From contig JACATO010002187.1 in NCBI GenBank assembly GCA_018389105.1, positions 894,001 through 958,000 of the forward strand: a DNA stretch of 64,000 bases. Reading direction: 5' to 3'. The notes beneath the pieces are model-generated. The model made no database searches. It was not told the origin of the DNA and saw only the letters and a program-made list of their open reading frames with translations. The first letter of the stretch is position 1; each line of letters begins with the position of its first letter. Shown here piece after piece: positions 32,801 to 47,800 of the stretch. The stretch is from Nautilus pompilius (taxonomy: Eukaryota > Mollusca > Cephalopoda > Nautilida > Nautilidae). The position numbers were made by a program, and so were the translations under genes.

Positions 32801-35800
32801 TATGGATGTACTCTTGATGATACTGTCATCCCTGTCAAATTTGTTGCAGATATTTAAAGGGCTTAACAGTTTTAATGCACTTTATAAAAGTGGCAGCTTT
32901 CAATAAAATTTTTCTTCAAAGGTAGGTGTATTTCCTTAAAGTTTATTGGAATTTAAGAGAAGGTTTCACTTTACAGATAAATTATAAATAAATTTGAAAT
33001 AAAGTGTCTTATTTTTATTATAAAACATCAGCCAATGGTGTTACAACTCTCTGCCAAACATGTCACAAGTTTCAAAAGGCTGTTTTAGGTGAAATTGTTG
33101 GAGAATTTAATCAGCCAACCAAAATTTTCACCAAAACTAATTCTATTACCTGAACATCACCAGCTCCCACAACTCCATCTTGGATTTCTCAACCAAAATT
33201 TAACTTTTAATTTTGGTGTCTAGAATATTTTGGCCAATAGATTTACTGTATGTCCAAATCTGATCCTGGACCATATGTGCAGACAATTTTTCAGTCACCA
33301 AGACTTGCTAAAAAGTCAAATAATGAAGATGATGATTGCAAAATTTGACCTAAATAATAATTCATAACTTTAAAAAGATTCATAGATTGTCACAGTGAAA
33401 AACACTTAAGATTGATTTATTAAAAACTATCAAGAATCTCTCATAAAAAGGTGGTTATATTTTGCAATTTATTATTTCTTTATAAATGAATAATACTCAT
33501 GTCTGTATCTTCATTTTCTTTTTGTTGGATTTGTATGATTGGATTTTTAAAAAAAAATTTTTTCCAAATCCTCTAGGTCTTCTGTTTTCCCAGTTAAACA
33601 ACAGAAACCTTAAAATTATGGGCAAGAATCTTTATAATATTGAAACTGCATTAGAAATTTATTCAGAAAAAGAAAAGCAGAAAATATAGCTCTGTTTTTG
33701 GACAAGCCACTAAATCTCATTTTAAATATTGCTATAAGAAAATTAAAGCATGTTTGATAATTAAAAGTTATGAATTTGTAATGCTTCATGTCCAAAACCT
33801 GGAATGGAGAGGTGGCAGGCAAATTTAGTAGACTTGTTTTGACAGTTACTAAAATGGGTTTTTCTTTTTCTTTTTCTTTTTTTTTTTAAAAAAAGTTTAG
33901 ATTAAAGTTGCTGTTGTTGAATCCTCTTGCTTAACATAACTACGGGTGTCGTTTTTTTACATCATATTGTCAAATGTGCTCCACCTCATCCTCAAGTTTT
34001 GCTGAAACTACTACTAAGGGTGCATTTGGCTTTTAAAGGAAGATTTGTAAAGTTATACATTCCCAGTTGAAAAATGCTGCATAATTTTTATACACGTGCC
34101 ACATTTCATTTATCAGTAGCTGCCAGAATAAGACAGCTGTTGCCTTGAAATTGGAATTTTTGTGACGTTTTGTTTGACAAATTTGGTAATTTATATAAAG
34201 CATTTTTCTGTCTTGCCAGATAATCAATGGTTCAATCAAAATTTTGTCTCACTTTTTAAAAAATGGATTTTAATCAGTTCGATAAAGAAAATGTCTTGAG
34301 TGACTATACTTGTATTATTACATTTATTTTGACAATCTGATTATGATGGTTGTTTGCTGCTGCATGTTCTCTCAGAGCGAGAGAGAGAGATTTGATACAT
34401 TTTCTTAGCATTTTGCTTTTTTTTTGTAGTCAGGTGCTATAGTTAAAAATAACACAATTCTCTCAATATTGTACTGTCATAAGCACCAGTTCATATAGCT
34501 GTCTTTTTGTTTTTTAAGTTGGTTTTAGTTAAATATTATTTTGAAACCCACATGGAAGAAGACTTATACATACATTTTTCTAATTTCAAATTGGAAAGGG
34601 GAGCTTTCTGCTGCAGGGAAGAGAATGTTCATTGATAATATTTTAAACAGCAAAATTTTATCAAATGAACTGTCTGCAAGGATTTACAAGCCAGAGCTGC
34701 TTTTTCTGTTGGTGAGGTTTAAATGAGGAGTTAGTTTGTTTTTTTTAAGGGGAGATTACTGACAGTCGATAAACTTTGCCCTAACTAAACATTCATCTGA
34801 TTGGTGCACCAGATTGTATGTACAAAAGGGATAGAAATTAACTTTGTTTTCTGTTAAGCTGACCCTGTGGAGTTTGTTTACTGTTATTTTAAAAAAAAAA
34901 AAAAAGGCAAACAAAGCAGCATCTGTAGTAATAACTTTTATTCTTTCAATGTGTTGATTTTAAAACAAAAAAATATTTGATGAGAAATTGAAAATTTGTG
35001 CATAAAATAATCAAAATAATATTTCTACTGATATAATGAACTTTTGGGCTCAGAAAGTTGTGATATATTAATATATGCTACAATAATGCTCAATGAAAAC
35101 TTGTTAAAAATATAAAAAATCTAAACCTAAAGGGAAAGGATAGTCTGTAAAAAGTCTAATTTTAATGTTGAGCGTTTGTACTGTATGGAACAGTTCTGTC
35201 AATTTGTTGATTTTTTGATTTATAGTTTCAATCATCTTAGCCTGGTTCATGTTTTGTTGTTGATCACTGATGGAAAGTATCTACAATCAACTTTAAATTT
35301 CCTATGCACATGCTGGCTGCACATTGGTTTCTTCATATTGCCATCACTATCTGCAATATATGGTGCCAGCCAGTCGTCATATTCTATCTAGCCAGTTTTC
35401 TTTTTTGGAGTTTTACATCTGAATTGCCACATAACAAATGGATTCTCTCTGCCTGTTTAATAGAAAATATAGTTGTGACATCATGGGTTACATGAACACC
35501 CAAAACTAATACTTTTTAATTTAAAAAATTAATTTTGAGAAATATATATACTAAAAATAATACGACATTGAGGCAGTAGGATACTAGGAGGTACTTGAAT
35601 TTTGTACACTATTATTAATACTATCAAAATGCATGTAGCTAGCAGCATAAGTTCTATAGTTTGCATGTTGTGGCCCAAATGCAGAATTGTCCAATCCACA
35701 GATCTTGAGAATGTGCAACAAAGCGGGGACACCATTCCCTTGGATGGAACATTTACCCTGTGTAATCTGCGGATTGGGCAGTTCCGCAAATTATGCACAA

Positions 35801-38800
35801 TACCAATACATACAAACTGCTTTTATTAGTGCTGTTTCGTAGCCATAATCGTCTGTCACAATGCTTGTTTTAAAACCTAAATGCGTGAACAGCTGGTTTG
35901 TGTGTTGGTGGTGGTATTGGAAGCATTTTTACCAAAGAGAATTCTCTTGATTAAAACATTGGCCATATTTACATTCTTTCTGTTTATAAGAAAAATAAAC
36001 CCTTAGTTATTTTTTGCTATGGCAAAAGACTAATCAACTCAAAATTATTGCTGGCTTGTTTGCATACTTTGTCTATGCTGAGTTCTGTTAGTGTAGCAGC
36101 ATCACTCCTTTAGTTATTTAGTGTTCATAAGGTCATTAAAAACAAATCTGTCATCAATGCTTATTTTTTTAAGGAAGCAACTGATTTATTGTCACCAGTC
36201 ATTAACCTGACTTCAGCTGTATCAAATTAAGAGTGCACAAATGGTTGAAGTAACATTGGTGTAATGGTATCTGATCCAATTTCATTTGAATGTCCCTAAT
36301 GTATGTATGTAATCTATAACAGATACAAGCAAAATTATCAGTATCCATGGTAAATAAAATTTTAATGTTTGGTGATAAATTGTGGATCCCATATTATTTT
36401 TTCATCTTTCAACACTTAATGATTATAGATGTGATATTAATTAGTCTTTCATCATGATCTTATGTTAGTCTTCTCGCCTGTATGCTAATGTTCATTTTGG
36501 TTGAGTTTTTAAAGCTTAGAATTTTCTTGTACATTTTGCTTTGAGAAAAAAGCCCATGTTGAAAAATTTTATTACTAAGTATAATTTATGAAAACTTTAA
36601 ATAGTTTGTTACACTAACAATGTTAACAAAACAGATTCTGATTAACATAACCAATTTGCTTTAGTTATATGCATATTTATTTTGGATTAATCTTTTATTA
36701 AATTGTTGTTTTTTTTAGTCTATCTAAATTTGTAAATTATTCTGGGTATTTTCCCATTTGTTTGTTTATGCATTTTTCCTAAAGGCTTTGCAAGAAGAGG
36801 GAAAAAATCCTGATGAATTCTTATTTGAGGAAAGTGAGTCAACACCTAAAAAAGCATCTGGAAGACAATCATCAAGTATGTTTTATTATTATTATTATTA
36901 TTATTGTGTTTTACTGAAGATGAGAGTGCACAATATTCACTACTGTTTTAATTTTATAGGTAAATAAATATGCATGATCTTTGTGGTGAAACTTTAAATT
37001 GCATTTTTAAAATTTCCTTTCCTTTACTTTTTTTGGTCCAACAGTAAATGTTATTGTCTAAATGCAAAAGTGTAGTTAGTCATAATATGATTTCTCTTTC
37101 TCCCTTAGTGAAGTACTAATTTATTTTAGGTGTTTCTTGCATCGGCTTTGAATTTCTCTTAAATTGTTGTTTTTTTTTTTAATTTTAGTAGTAATTCATA
37201 GGCTGTTTACAGTAAATAATGTGATCACTATGAAAAAATATCTTTTCACTTGTTTGATAACTGGACATAAGCTTCAAACAGCTTGGCGCCTTTGGAATTA
37301 CATTTTTTAAATCATACATAGCACATTTTGATTTATGCAATTAACCAAAACTCAGGCATAGCTTGCGGATGAGATTAGCAGTCTTATCAGATTGCATACC
37401 ATTCAAGTTGTAAATTAACTATTTTAGATATTCCATTGCTATAACAGAAAATGGAAGTGGATAGAACAGATGCTATAGACTTTGTGTTAGTTATTGGGCA
37501 GTCTGTAAGAGAGACTTGCCTTTCCAGCATTGAGTTACAAAATTTTTATTCTAATAAATTTTATCTGGAATTCGATTTTTAGTGGTAGTGATTTTAAGGT
37601 TATATTTTGTTAAAATAAGCTACTGGAGTTTGGAATATACAGGGTGCTTCTAAATCTTTGAAGGAGGTTATTGTTTATTAACAGTTTAATTACGTGACAC
37701 AACAAATGGAAAAACTGTATTGGAAAAGCAAGTGCTTAAAGCTTGAAGTGTAGTGATAAATCCTTAAACTTCAATCTGGACACTGTTCTTGATGATGGAA
37801 TGGTTGATTCTATTTGCCAATATGGCTTGAACACATTCTCCAGCAATTTGGGGGTGTGATGTGACTGGTAGCTGCTTCAGTGGTGTAATCTCACTTTTAA
37901 AATTTTATGGACTGTTGCAGAGAGAATGTTCTGCTTGCGGTGCATCACAATGCAATTTCTGCAGGATTCTTGAAAGGGCGGCTCTGGCAGCTGCAGTGGT
38001 CTCTAGACCACCACCTTGGTTGTCACCATTTTGGTTTCACAACTCTGAACAGCAATTTAAGTGCATGACTTTGTAATAATACATTGTTAAAAACGAGAAA
38101 CACCCTGTATATTGGAATATCACTATTGCAGCAAGTACAAAGGTGTAGTTCAGTATGCAAAAAAAAAAAAAAAACATTGCTACTTGTTAAAATGTCAGCA
38201 GGCCTACAGTACAGAAAGTGAAAACTCAAAAGCTTGAGAACTGTTTCAGATTTATTTCTTCATAAACCAAGAAGTCATTGTGCTATAATTTGCTTAGTTT
38301 GTGTATTTCAAATTTTTAAAAAAATCTGCCAGATGCCTTAATCACACAGTTCAGACAATATTTAAAGTAACATTTTCTTTGTTTTCAGTTTTTGTGAATT
38401 GGTTAGGTGTTTAGGAACTTTGATCATAAACCCTTAGATTTAAATCTTTATGCACAAGATTAATTTGATGCTTGTTATTTTATTTCTTTTAAGTTATTAG
38501 TTTTTTGCTACATTAGACGAAATACAAATGTACAGAGTGCTAATTCTTTAAGCAGAAATTTTTTTTAAATTACTTTTTTTGTCTTGTAACAATTGTATTT
38601 GTGACAATTCTGAAACACTGCTGGGGTAGATTGAGTGGTTATTTTTTTAAAATATTTTTTATTCTTTTTTTTCTTCAAGGATTGCAAGAAAAGGATCAAA
38701 CTAAAGATGATGTAAGTAAATGCGTTTTAGATATATCTATAGCATTTTGTTAATTCAAGCATAGCAAAAATATGAGGAACCAAATATATTTTTGCTCATC

Positions 38801-41800
38801 ATCTGTAATTTATGATGATGATTATGAATGAAGGGGTTGAAAAAAAATTTTTTTTTTTTTTAGTATTTATGTAATAACAAAAAACAATCTTGGTTTAATT
38901 TCACGACTGTCTGTAGTTGGGCTTAGACTATCTTTCAAATACAATCATCCATTTTCCTAATTAGTAGTAACCACATTCCATGTGAGTGGGTGGGACTTAT
39001 GTAATATTTTCTTGGGTATCTTTTTTTTTTAATCAAAATACTTTCAAATGAAACTGAAACAAATTTTAGTGGAGACACTCACTCGCACGCACTCAAGCAC
39101 ATGAGTGTGCAAAATAATTGGTTGCCAAAATTTTTTAACAATTTGATTTTATGCTGTAGACAACTTAGTGTGGTGTTGAAAATTGAACAATTATTGTTTC
39201 AAAGTTGTTATGTTGGAGGTCTTTCTTAAAAGTCAAAGGCATCATTGTACAGTGTAGAATTACCATATAATACAAGCTCAAATTTTAGTTTTTGTACTGT
39301 TTCTTCATAGTTTATGCAGTCTTTTTTTTTTTTTTTTTACACTTTCCACATAGCATAACTTCTTTGATTTTCAGTCATGGGTGGCACCTTTAACATTTAG
39401 TTAGTAGTTCTTGCACCATTTCTTTCAGACTTTCAGCTTATCATTGAAAATATAGATTTGATCTGAATCTGTGAAGTATTTACATACCAATACAGCTGTG
39501 GTTCAACCAATTCATCATTAAGTATATGTAGGAATATCTCTTGAATTCTTGTCTGATGCTCAATAAGGATTTTTTGTGATCCACACAAGTGATACTACTA
39601 CAACAACACACCCCCCCCAAAAAAAAATTAAGGTCACTTGTTCATGTGTGTGGACCATTTGATCCAAAACATCCATATCACTCTTTGTTTGGTTATAAAA
39701 TTTGATGACCTCTGGTTTGTTGCCATCTTCACCAATGTCTCCATCATGATGATTACTCACCAGTAAGACTACAGATTACTCTACCTTTAGGGTATATAAG
39801 ACAAGCATAGTCTTTCTGAAAACCAGAAATGGATCTATGAAGCTGTCAGTGTCTGCTGGAAAGAAATTTCTTTGATATTTATGATGTGTTACAGCTAGTT
39901 GTACATCTAAGAAACATCTATGAAATAATTATCCCAAGTCCCATTCCATTTACTGCCATTGAATGGCTCTGTTGGTTTCCATAACTATCCAGTGTATTCC
40001 AGAATATTTTATAATGAATTATAGCAAGGTGTCATAAAAAGGCTTGTAGAAAAAAGAATTTGTTGTTTCCAGTCCTTATGCTAGATGTTATTTAACAGGC
40101 ATTTCATTTTTTATGGATTCTTATGAGAGCAAGAGATGCAGCTTTTAAGAGAACAAAGCTAAGCATTTAAAGGGGGCTTTAAAAAATTGCCTGAAACTTG
40201 TTTATAATGAGATTAATTACACAGGCCTGCAAAATTTGGGTCATTAAAAATTGTCTGCAATGTTATAACTGATTTTTATGTTTGGTGTGCTGATTTCAAA
40301 TATGACCACTATTTTTCTCTATCATGTAAGGATTTTTCACAAAGTGAATCTGAAAATATGGGAAAAGAGATTAATAATATGTATTCAGGCGTGTCTTCTA
40401 GTTTTTCTGGAGGTAAAAGTACTGGTATACCTGGGCCATGAAGTACAGGGTGTATTGCCAGCAAGAGGTTCGGAGAGAAATTCTTTTCTTTTTTCTAGAT
40501 TGAACCCCTGTACGTTACACAAAAGTAACAGTCATCACTTTGATTTTGGGGTTCCTTCCAGATAAGTCATGAGCAACCCATGGGACTTTGGCATCGTAAT
40601 TTTATTTTCCTGTGTGTTTTCACCAGGTGACATTTTAGCCACATGCCGCCTCGCAGGCTTGTCTCCCACAGCGGGCACTCCCGGTTGCATCATGGGCTTC
40701 TGCCATAACTGACAGTCATCACAGGCCCCCTGTAGCTCCCTGTCACTCTGTTACCGCACTAGGATTGATGCAATCGAGCCACACTCCCATTGGCTAGTGC
40801 CATTGGGACCAGCGTTAAAACTTCAAGCTACCTCCCATTTCAAGTCCCTCCCCTCCAGTAATCTGAATGCAATTTGGAGTTACAGGGGGGTAAGGTGAAG
40901 CGGAGTAATCTGAAATTGCTACACCGGCAGCTAAAGGACTTGAGACTCAGGCTGGAGGTGCACTAGCCAGCTTGGCTGTAGGCCAACTTGGGCACCAACA
41001 ACTGCAACATTGCATTATGTTTCCGCAGCTAGGAGAGTGGCGATAGGGTGTATCATCATGTGTAACAAATTCATGTGCACGTTGGGATTTTTCAGGCCAT
41101 CAGACATGGCCTCTGAGAAGGAAGGGAAAAGTATAGGATGAATCGTGCAAATTCAACGATAGGTGGACCTCAGAGTATTTCTTTACCAGTGTTAAAAAGA
41201 CTGCAGTATGCTTAATTTGCAATGAATCTGTGGCTGTGTCAGAAAACATTATGATACAAAGCATGCATCAAAATATAGTACCCTTCGGAACCAGATGCGG
41301 AAAGATAAGGTGTGGGAATTAAACATCTTGTAGGCCAACAAAATCTCTTCAAGAAAGCCACTGCTGGGGCAGACATTTCAGTGTGTGCCAGTTATTTGGT
41401 CTCCAGAATCCTGGCAAAACATATGAAACCCTTTGGTGATGGAGAGATGGTGAAGGAATGCCTTGGAGCTGTGGCTGATGTAGCATTTCTTGAGAAGAAG
41501 GCTATTATTTAAAAAATTAGTCTGTCAAGGTTTACTGTGGGTAGGAGGGTTGATGACATTCTGAAATGCAGAGCATCAAATCAAATGGTTTTCCATAGCA
41601 TTGGACGAGAGCACTGGCAACTGGTTGTCTTCATTTGAGGCATTGATGCTGAATTTAACATAACCGAGGAGTTAGTGGGTATGGTAGGAATGATGGGCAC
41701 AGCAACTGGTGCGGATTTGAAAGAAGAGTTGATGAAAGTACTGAAGCGGTTGGGGCTACCTTTAGAGAGGCTAGGTGGCATTGCAACTGATGGGGCCCCA

Positions 41801-44800
41801 TCAATGGTTAGAAAGAACAACGGTTTGACAACTCTCATTTCTCAAGTTAATTTTGTGTCACTCTTTGTTGCATCAAGAGCACTTATGTGCAAAATATCTG
41901 GGGGTGGAAAATGTTGTTACAGTCATTGTGAAGCTCTTGAATTTCATCAGATCAAATGGATTGAATCATTGCCAATTCAGAGAGTTGCTGAGTGACATGG
42001 CATCTGATTATGGAGATGTGGTTTATTATGCTGCAGTCAGATGCTCAAGCAAATTTATAATTTGAAGGAAGAAATTGAACTCCTCTTAGATTTGAAAGGG
42101 AAGCCAGTGAAGGAACTTTGCAGTCGTGAGTGGATGTGCGATTTTGTGTTTTTGATCGACCTTACTCAGCATCTCAATGAACTGAATCTGAGGCTCCAAG
42201 GAAATAATCAACTCATCCATGCCATGTTTGACAAGATCAAGATGTTTGAATCCATGTTGTTGCTGTTGGAATCACACCTTCGCTCCAATAACCTTGTTCA
42301 TTTTGAAACGTTGAGGGAGGAGAATCCAGATGATTCTGCAAAATATGCAGAAGAGATTCGGCGACTCAAAGATAACTTTCACTTCCGTTTTGAAGATTTC
42401 AGAAGATGCGAGGATACCTTCAACATCTTTTCCATTTCTTTCAATGTCAGTGCTGAAAGTGCACCTCCAGAGCCTCAAATGGAGCTTCTTGATCTTCAAT
42501 GTAGCACTGAACTATGAGCAAAATTCCGCGATGTGCTGCTCTTGACTTTTACTGGCTCTACCTACCAAGGAAGCATTTTCCCGAATTGTCAAACCATGCT
42601 TTGAAGATGGTAAGCTTGTTTGGCAGCACTTATATCTGTCAGGAATTTTTTTCAAAAATGCAGGTACTGAAGAAGAACGCATCGAAATCGGCTAGGAAGC
42701 GAACGGATGGAAATCTCCTTGCACATCGCAATGTCTCGATCGAGCCAGACATAGAAAAACTTGTGAAAGAAAAAGTGTCAAGTGTCGCATTAAGCTGATT
42801 AAAATGTAGTATGAATAAAAAATCATCCTACAATATATATATTTTCTTTTATTTGGCATAAAAATAACTTGTCATAAAAGGAGTGGTTATGGAGTATGTT
42901 GGTACTCACCAGGCTTAAAGCCTGCAACTCTAAGAAAAAATGCATGTGGCCCACATCCAGAAAAGGTTGCTCATCACTGCTCCAGATCATAGGGATCTCA
43001 AAACAAAAGAAGTTTTTCTTACCTTGAGACCACTCAGAGTTCTTCTACACAAATAGAACACACTTTATGTGGGGGGCCCAGGACTTATCCTGGTTGCCAA
43101 GTTTCACACCAAAATAAGCATTACACACTTTCATAACAAAGCCTGTAATGTTTCTTTGCTGTTTCTTCACTACAAAGTTCCCACAAATGTAACAAAAGTT
43201 ATCAGGTGCATTAAGACAACCCCTTGCAGCCAGTTAGTACACTTATAAACAGAAGAAAACCACTAAGGAAAAAGGAGAGGAAAAAAGTAGACTTCTGCAG
43301 AAATGCCGTCTGGAAAAGTACACTGGTTGTGACAGAACCTTCTCTCACAAAGATCTAATTGCAACAGAGTCCAAGTAGGGAGTGTGGAGAGGGGGGAGCA
43401 AAAAAGGAGAGAGAGTTAATTAATTTTTCCTTTTTTTTGTTTAGAAGGTTAATACTGATTCTGGAGATATTGAAATCAAAATTTTGAGTTTGTGAAAAAA
43501 TGGTACGTGGTGGAATTTTTAAACTAATTTTACTGAAAACAGCAGCCAAAAATCTATAAGAGTCAGCTATTAGTTTTTGGACAATTTTCCATTGCAGGCC
43601 TGTGTTGTTTATAATACCTATCTAGATTTAGTGACTATTTGGCTTAAACCTTGTTTTCAAGTGGATTGATTCTTTCAGTATGTTCATCTATAATTATTGT
43701 AAGACTAACCTGAGATTTCAAAGTTGAAAGCAAACAGATAACTTGTGGTTATCCCCAAAGTGTTGCAGCATGGCACTACACCTTGGTGAAATTTTGAGAA
43801 AGCAACTTACATATCCATCTGAACTTTATTTGGTTACGAAGTCTACATTTTTCATGCAGACTAAGGTGACAGATTGTGGGATTGTTAAGAGATTCATTTT
43901 CATTTTTAAATAAAAAAATTAATTTTAAACAGCTTAATATCAAGTGATGGAATTGGCTGGTATAATACAGGGAATCCTTGCTTAATGTCACTTCATTATA
44001 ATGTGATGTTTGCATCATTGCTATTAGTAGTAGGGACTAGTATGTGGAATGGAAGGTGTAGCCCAATGAGAGGCGATTGGGTGGCAGCATTCTTAGCACT
44101 CGAACCCAAGTTTTGGAGGACATTACCCTTTTTTTTTTTTTTTTTGAAAGCATCCATCAAAACTGTCACAGATCATCTCTGTGAGCCTTGTCCCACTTTG
44201 CAGCAATTCCATCATTGTGCATTTGGCAGGATTTGAAGAGGTACTCTGAGGCTGCTGGTTGGGTGGACTTCAGTCCAAAGAACTGTTGAATAGGGATTTA
44301 ACGGAAATGTGATGAGCAGAAGTGGAGACAGACTGTTGAGGTACTGCTGTAAGATATGCAGCTTCTCAAAGAAACTCTGGACCTCTTTACCAAACAGTCC
44401 CTTCAGTCAGCAGACCATGGTGGTTTGTAGGGACATTGCTACTGCATATGGGGAATTTACCAGCAGAAGAAAAAGTTAGCAGTACAATGGTCTTTAGATA
44501 AATTTATCAAATGATCTCCCCTAAGAAAGATGGCAGAAACTGAAGCTATGATGTTAGTAGCGAGCTTGAAGGAGGGGGTGGGGCAGCAGTTGATCCCGCA
44601 CCCTTCATATCTAAAGGTGATTAGTGTCGTCTTAATAAAATCTATATTTCTTTGGTGTTATTTTGCTGTAACTTTTAAAATGGTGGTTTTCTGGTAAAAA
44701 AACAAACATTGGCATGTAACCTCAGTTTTGGCTTGACTTTTCATGAGAAAATAAGTTCACTTAATGTTGTTTCGCTTAAAATCTCACTTTTCAGGAACCC

Positions 44801-47800
44801 AACTTTGGCATTAAGTAATGACTGGCTCACTGCAGTAGAACAAACCTATAACGTACATTAGGAAATTACCTAGCTTGAAATAAATTTGGGATTAACATTA
44901 ACACTTTTTTTAAAATTTTTCCAGTGTTGACTCCAGAGTATGTTCTATAGTAGAAAGAAACTAAAGTCATGGAAAAAATTAATGCAAGTTTGTGCTAATA
45001 GGAATTGTGCTTGTGAAAGTTTTGCAAAACCCTGTGGCCTAATGAGAAAAAAAAACCAAAAACATTGCTCTAGTGAAGAATCTTATCAACAACATTAAAA
45101 GTTTTTTTAAAGGTTAATTGGTGAATTTCATTATGTAGTTCATCTTTTTTAAAAAAATTATTGGAATTTAGTGAAGATGTAGTAGCTTACAGTTCTAATT
45201 TGAACTAGTTTTGTGTAATTTGAAATTTAAAAATATGTATATTGGGGAATTCACTAGTGACCATTTTATTCATTTTTCACTATACACGAGCACATTTGTT
45301 ATTCTAGTGTTTATACTAAATTTAGTTTATTTCAGTTGAGCGCTGTTAATTCCTTTTACAGATAATTCATGCTTTTCAAAATAAATATTCTTTAATTTTA
45401 TTGACACTTTGTTTAGCTTTTCTGAGTATTAATGTTTTAAGTGTTCATTTTTTAAATAAATAAAATTTTCTAATATATTACAGCAGTTAAAGTTTAGGTA
45501 AATCTTGAAATCTGATACCCAGGGCTTTTCTGGTATGAGAAAAATAATTTTTTCTTTAATACTTAAACTGGAAAGTTGTGCATTTGAATTACAGAATGAC
45601 AGCAAACAACAAGGTATGGGATTTATAACATTGCAGAATAATAATAATTTTCTTTTTATTACTGATTTTATTCTGAAAAAATCAGTACAGAATTATAAAA
45701 AATATTAGACTTTAAAAGAATAAAGTGGTGGTAAAATAAAGGCTGTTTAATTATAAATAATGTTATTGTTATTCAGTCAAAAAATTGAGAGTACAGTACC
45801 TCTTCATGACATTTCAGTTGCTGGTAAAATGAGCTACAGTAAAAAAATTTTTTAAAAAATTAATAATAAGATATAGATATTAGTATAGCGGTAGGCCTAA
45901 CAAACTTTTTTAAAGTACTGTATTTTTCAGCATATAAGTTGCACTTTTGTTTTTTCAAAAAAATGTTTCCAAAAGTCACCTTGCTGCTTCCATGCTGGAG
46001 GTACAAAATGTGATTTAGTTTGTCCTATAATGGATGGCTCAATGCAGTCCTCAGATAAACCAAGAAAGAAATATATACACGTTTGTTACTAAAAAGTGAA
46101 TATAATTTATTTTAAAAGAAAGCAAGTGAAATTATTGTATATTTAATAGCTAGCAGTAATTGCCTGAGCCTATAGGCATTGGAAGGGTAAAGCTGGACGT
46201 GTTTGGCAGTAGGCGGCATCTCCCATTTCCCACCACTTGGGAGCACACCCACCTGTCTGTATCATTTCTTATGTTCGCATGCAGTATTTGAACAAACTTT
46301 CAATGTTTTATTGAAAGCATTAACAAAAATATGAGAAAGAAGACTAGATCAGCACCATCTATCCGAACATTAAAACACTACAACAGAGGTGTGGCACCAC
46401 TCACAATGTGTCACATCTTAACTATGGGACCTTACTGTGGGGTTAGGTGGTACTAGTGACCACCACCACAAACATTCTTGACATCAGCTGACATCCTCCA
46501 GCCAGATGAGGTGTATTTATTTCCATGTGGTAAATAATACACCCTAAACTTTTACTTATAAATGACAGAAAATTTTGCAATGTGTAATAATTTGAAAAAG
46601 TAGACCTTCAGTCTAACAGACTTGGGCAGTTCCACCATGTTTTTTTCTAACCCTGTTGGCAGCTAAGCAATGGAGAGCTGTGAATTCTTCCTAAAAATTA
46701 TTAATTTCTGAAGCCTCTCAGCTATTAATAATGGCCTCTAATACAAGTGCAGTGAAAAAGGAAGTGCAAAGTCCCAACTATTATGGAAAAATTAAAGGTT
46801 GAGAAAATAGAGGCTGGCAGTATCAATTGCTATGGTCATGGAGGAGTTCAGCATAGCGAAACTGTGTCTGACAAAATGAAGCAAAGACAAGCTTAAGGAA
46901 TTTAATCTGAAGTTTTATGTGACCTCAAAAGGTACAGTGTGATCTAGAAAAAATGTAAAGCAACCTAGTGATGCAAAATTGGAAGAGGCTATTTACAAAT
47001 GATATGTCCAACGGCGCTCAAGTGGTGTTCGTGACAGTGGTTCAGAATAACTTGTAAGTACTGAAGTGTAATGCTTAAAATAAAAGTTTGACTTTTTTCT
47101 TTTCTTTTTTTTTTTTAATTTTTATTACTACGTGTACCATGTGTCACCTCTTCCCCCATATAGCTTGTTAGATGGAGGGTCCACATTGATGGTATAGTTA
47201 ATGACCAAATTAGATTTTTAGAAGAAAAGGGTATAAAATGTTTCACAAGAGCAAATACTAAATATATATATAAATAAATACTAGTTGTTATGCTATAAAT
47301 TTAATACTTGTTACTAGATAATCATTCTGTATAATGGCTTATAAATGTAATACTGGTACTTATGATTCTTATATATGCACTAACATCTTTTTCCCTAAAT
47401 ATTTCCTCCTAAATTCTGGATGTCACTTGAATTGCTGGTTGTAGGACTGCAACATCTGGCTTGAGCAGTAACTGGGGGAGATGTTGGAGTTAGTGCTGGT
47501 GATTGGGCACTAAGATCTTGGTAAAATAGTGCCTGATCATCTGCCTTTTAATCCTGTATCTCTTCAGCTCCAGGAGGTGCTGGTAAAACAGGAACCAGTG
47601 GGTGTCATTTACAATCACTTAATTCACAAGGTCATCTAGGTTTGCCCTGACTTTAGACTGCTTTATCCTGGGAAACGTCCACATGCAAATCAGTGTTGAC
47701 CTTATTACTCATGAGAAGGTGGCCTCAAAGGGAGGGCTTGCAAATAATGCAATCTTGTTTGTGAGAGTGCCATAGCCAGCATTATTTGCTTCCACCTCTA

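Noticed and set aside
33010-33350. Frame with protein-like composition in SAFB intron 1
   Set aside because: Broken by stops, no motif, no acceptable splice sites in phase with exons 1 and 2.
37861-38076. 71-codon plus frame inside the MITE
   Set aside because: No transposase motif in either strand; a chance frame in a GC-richer patch.
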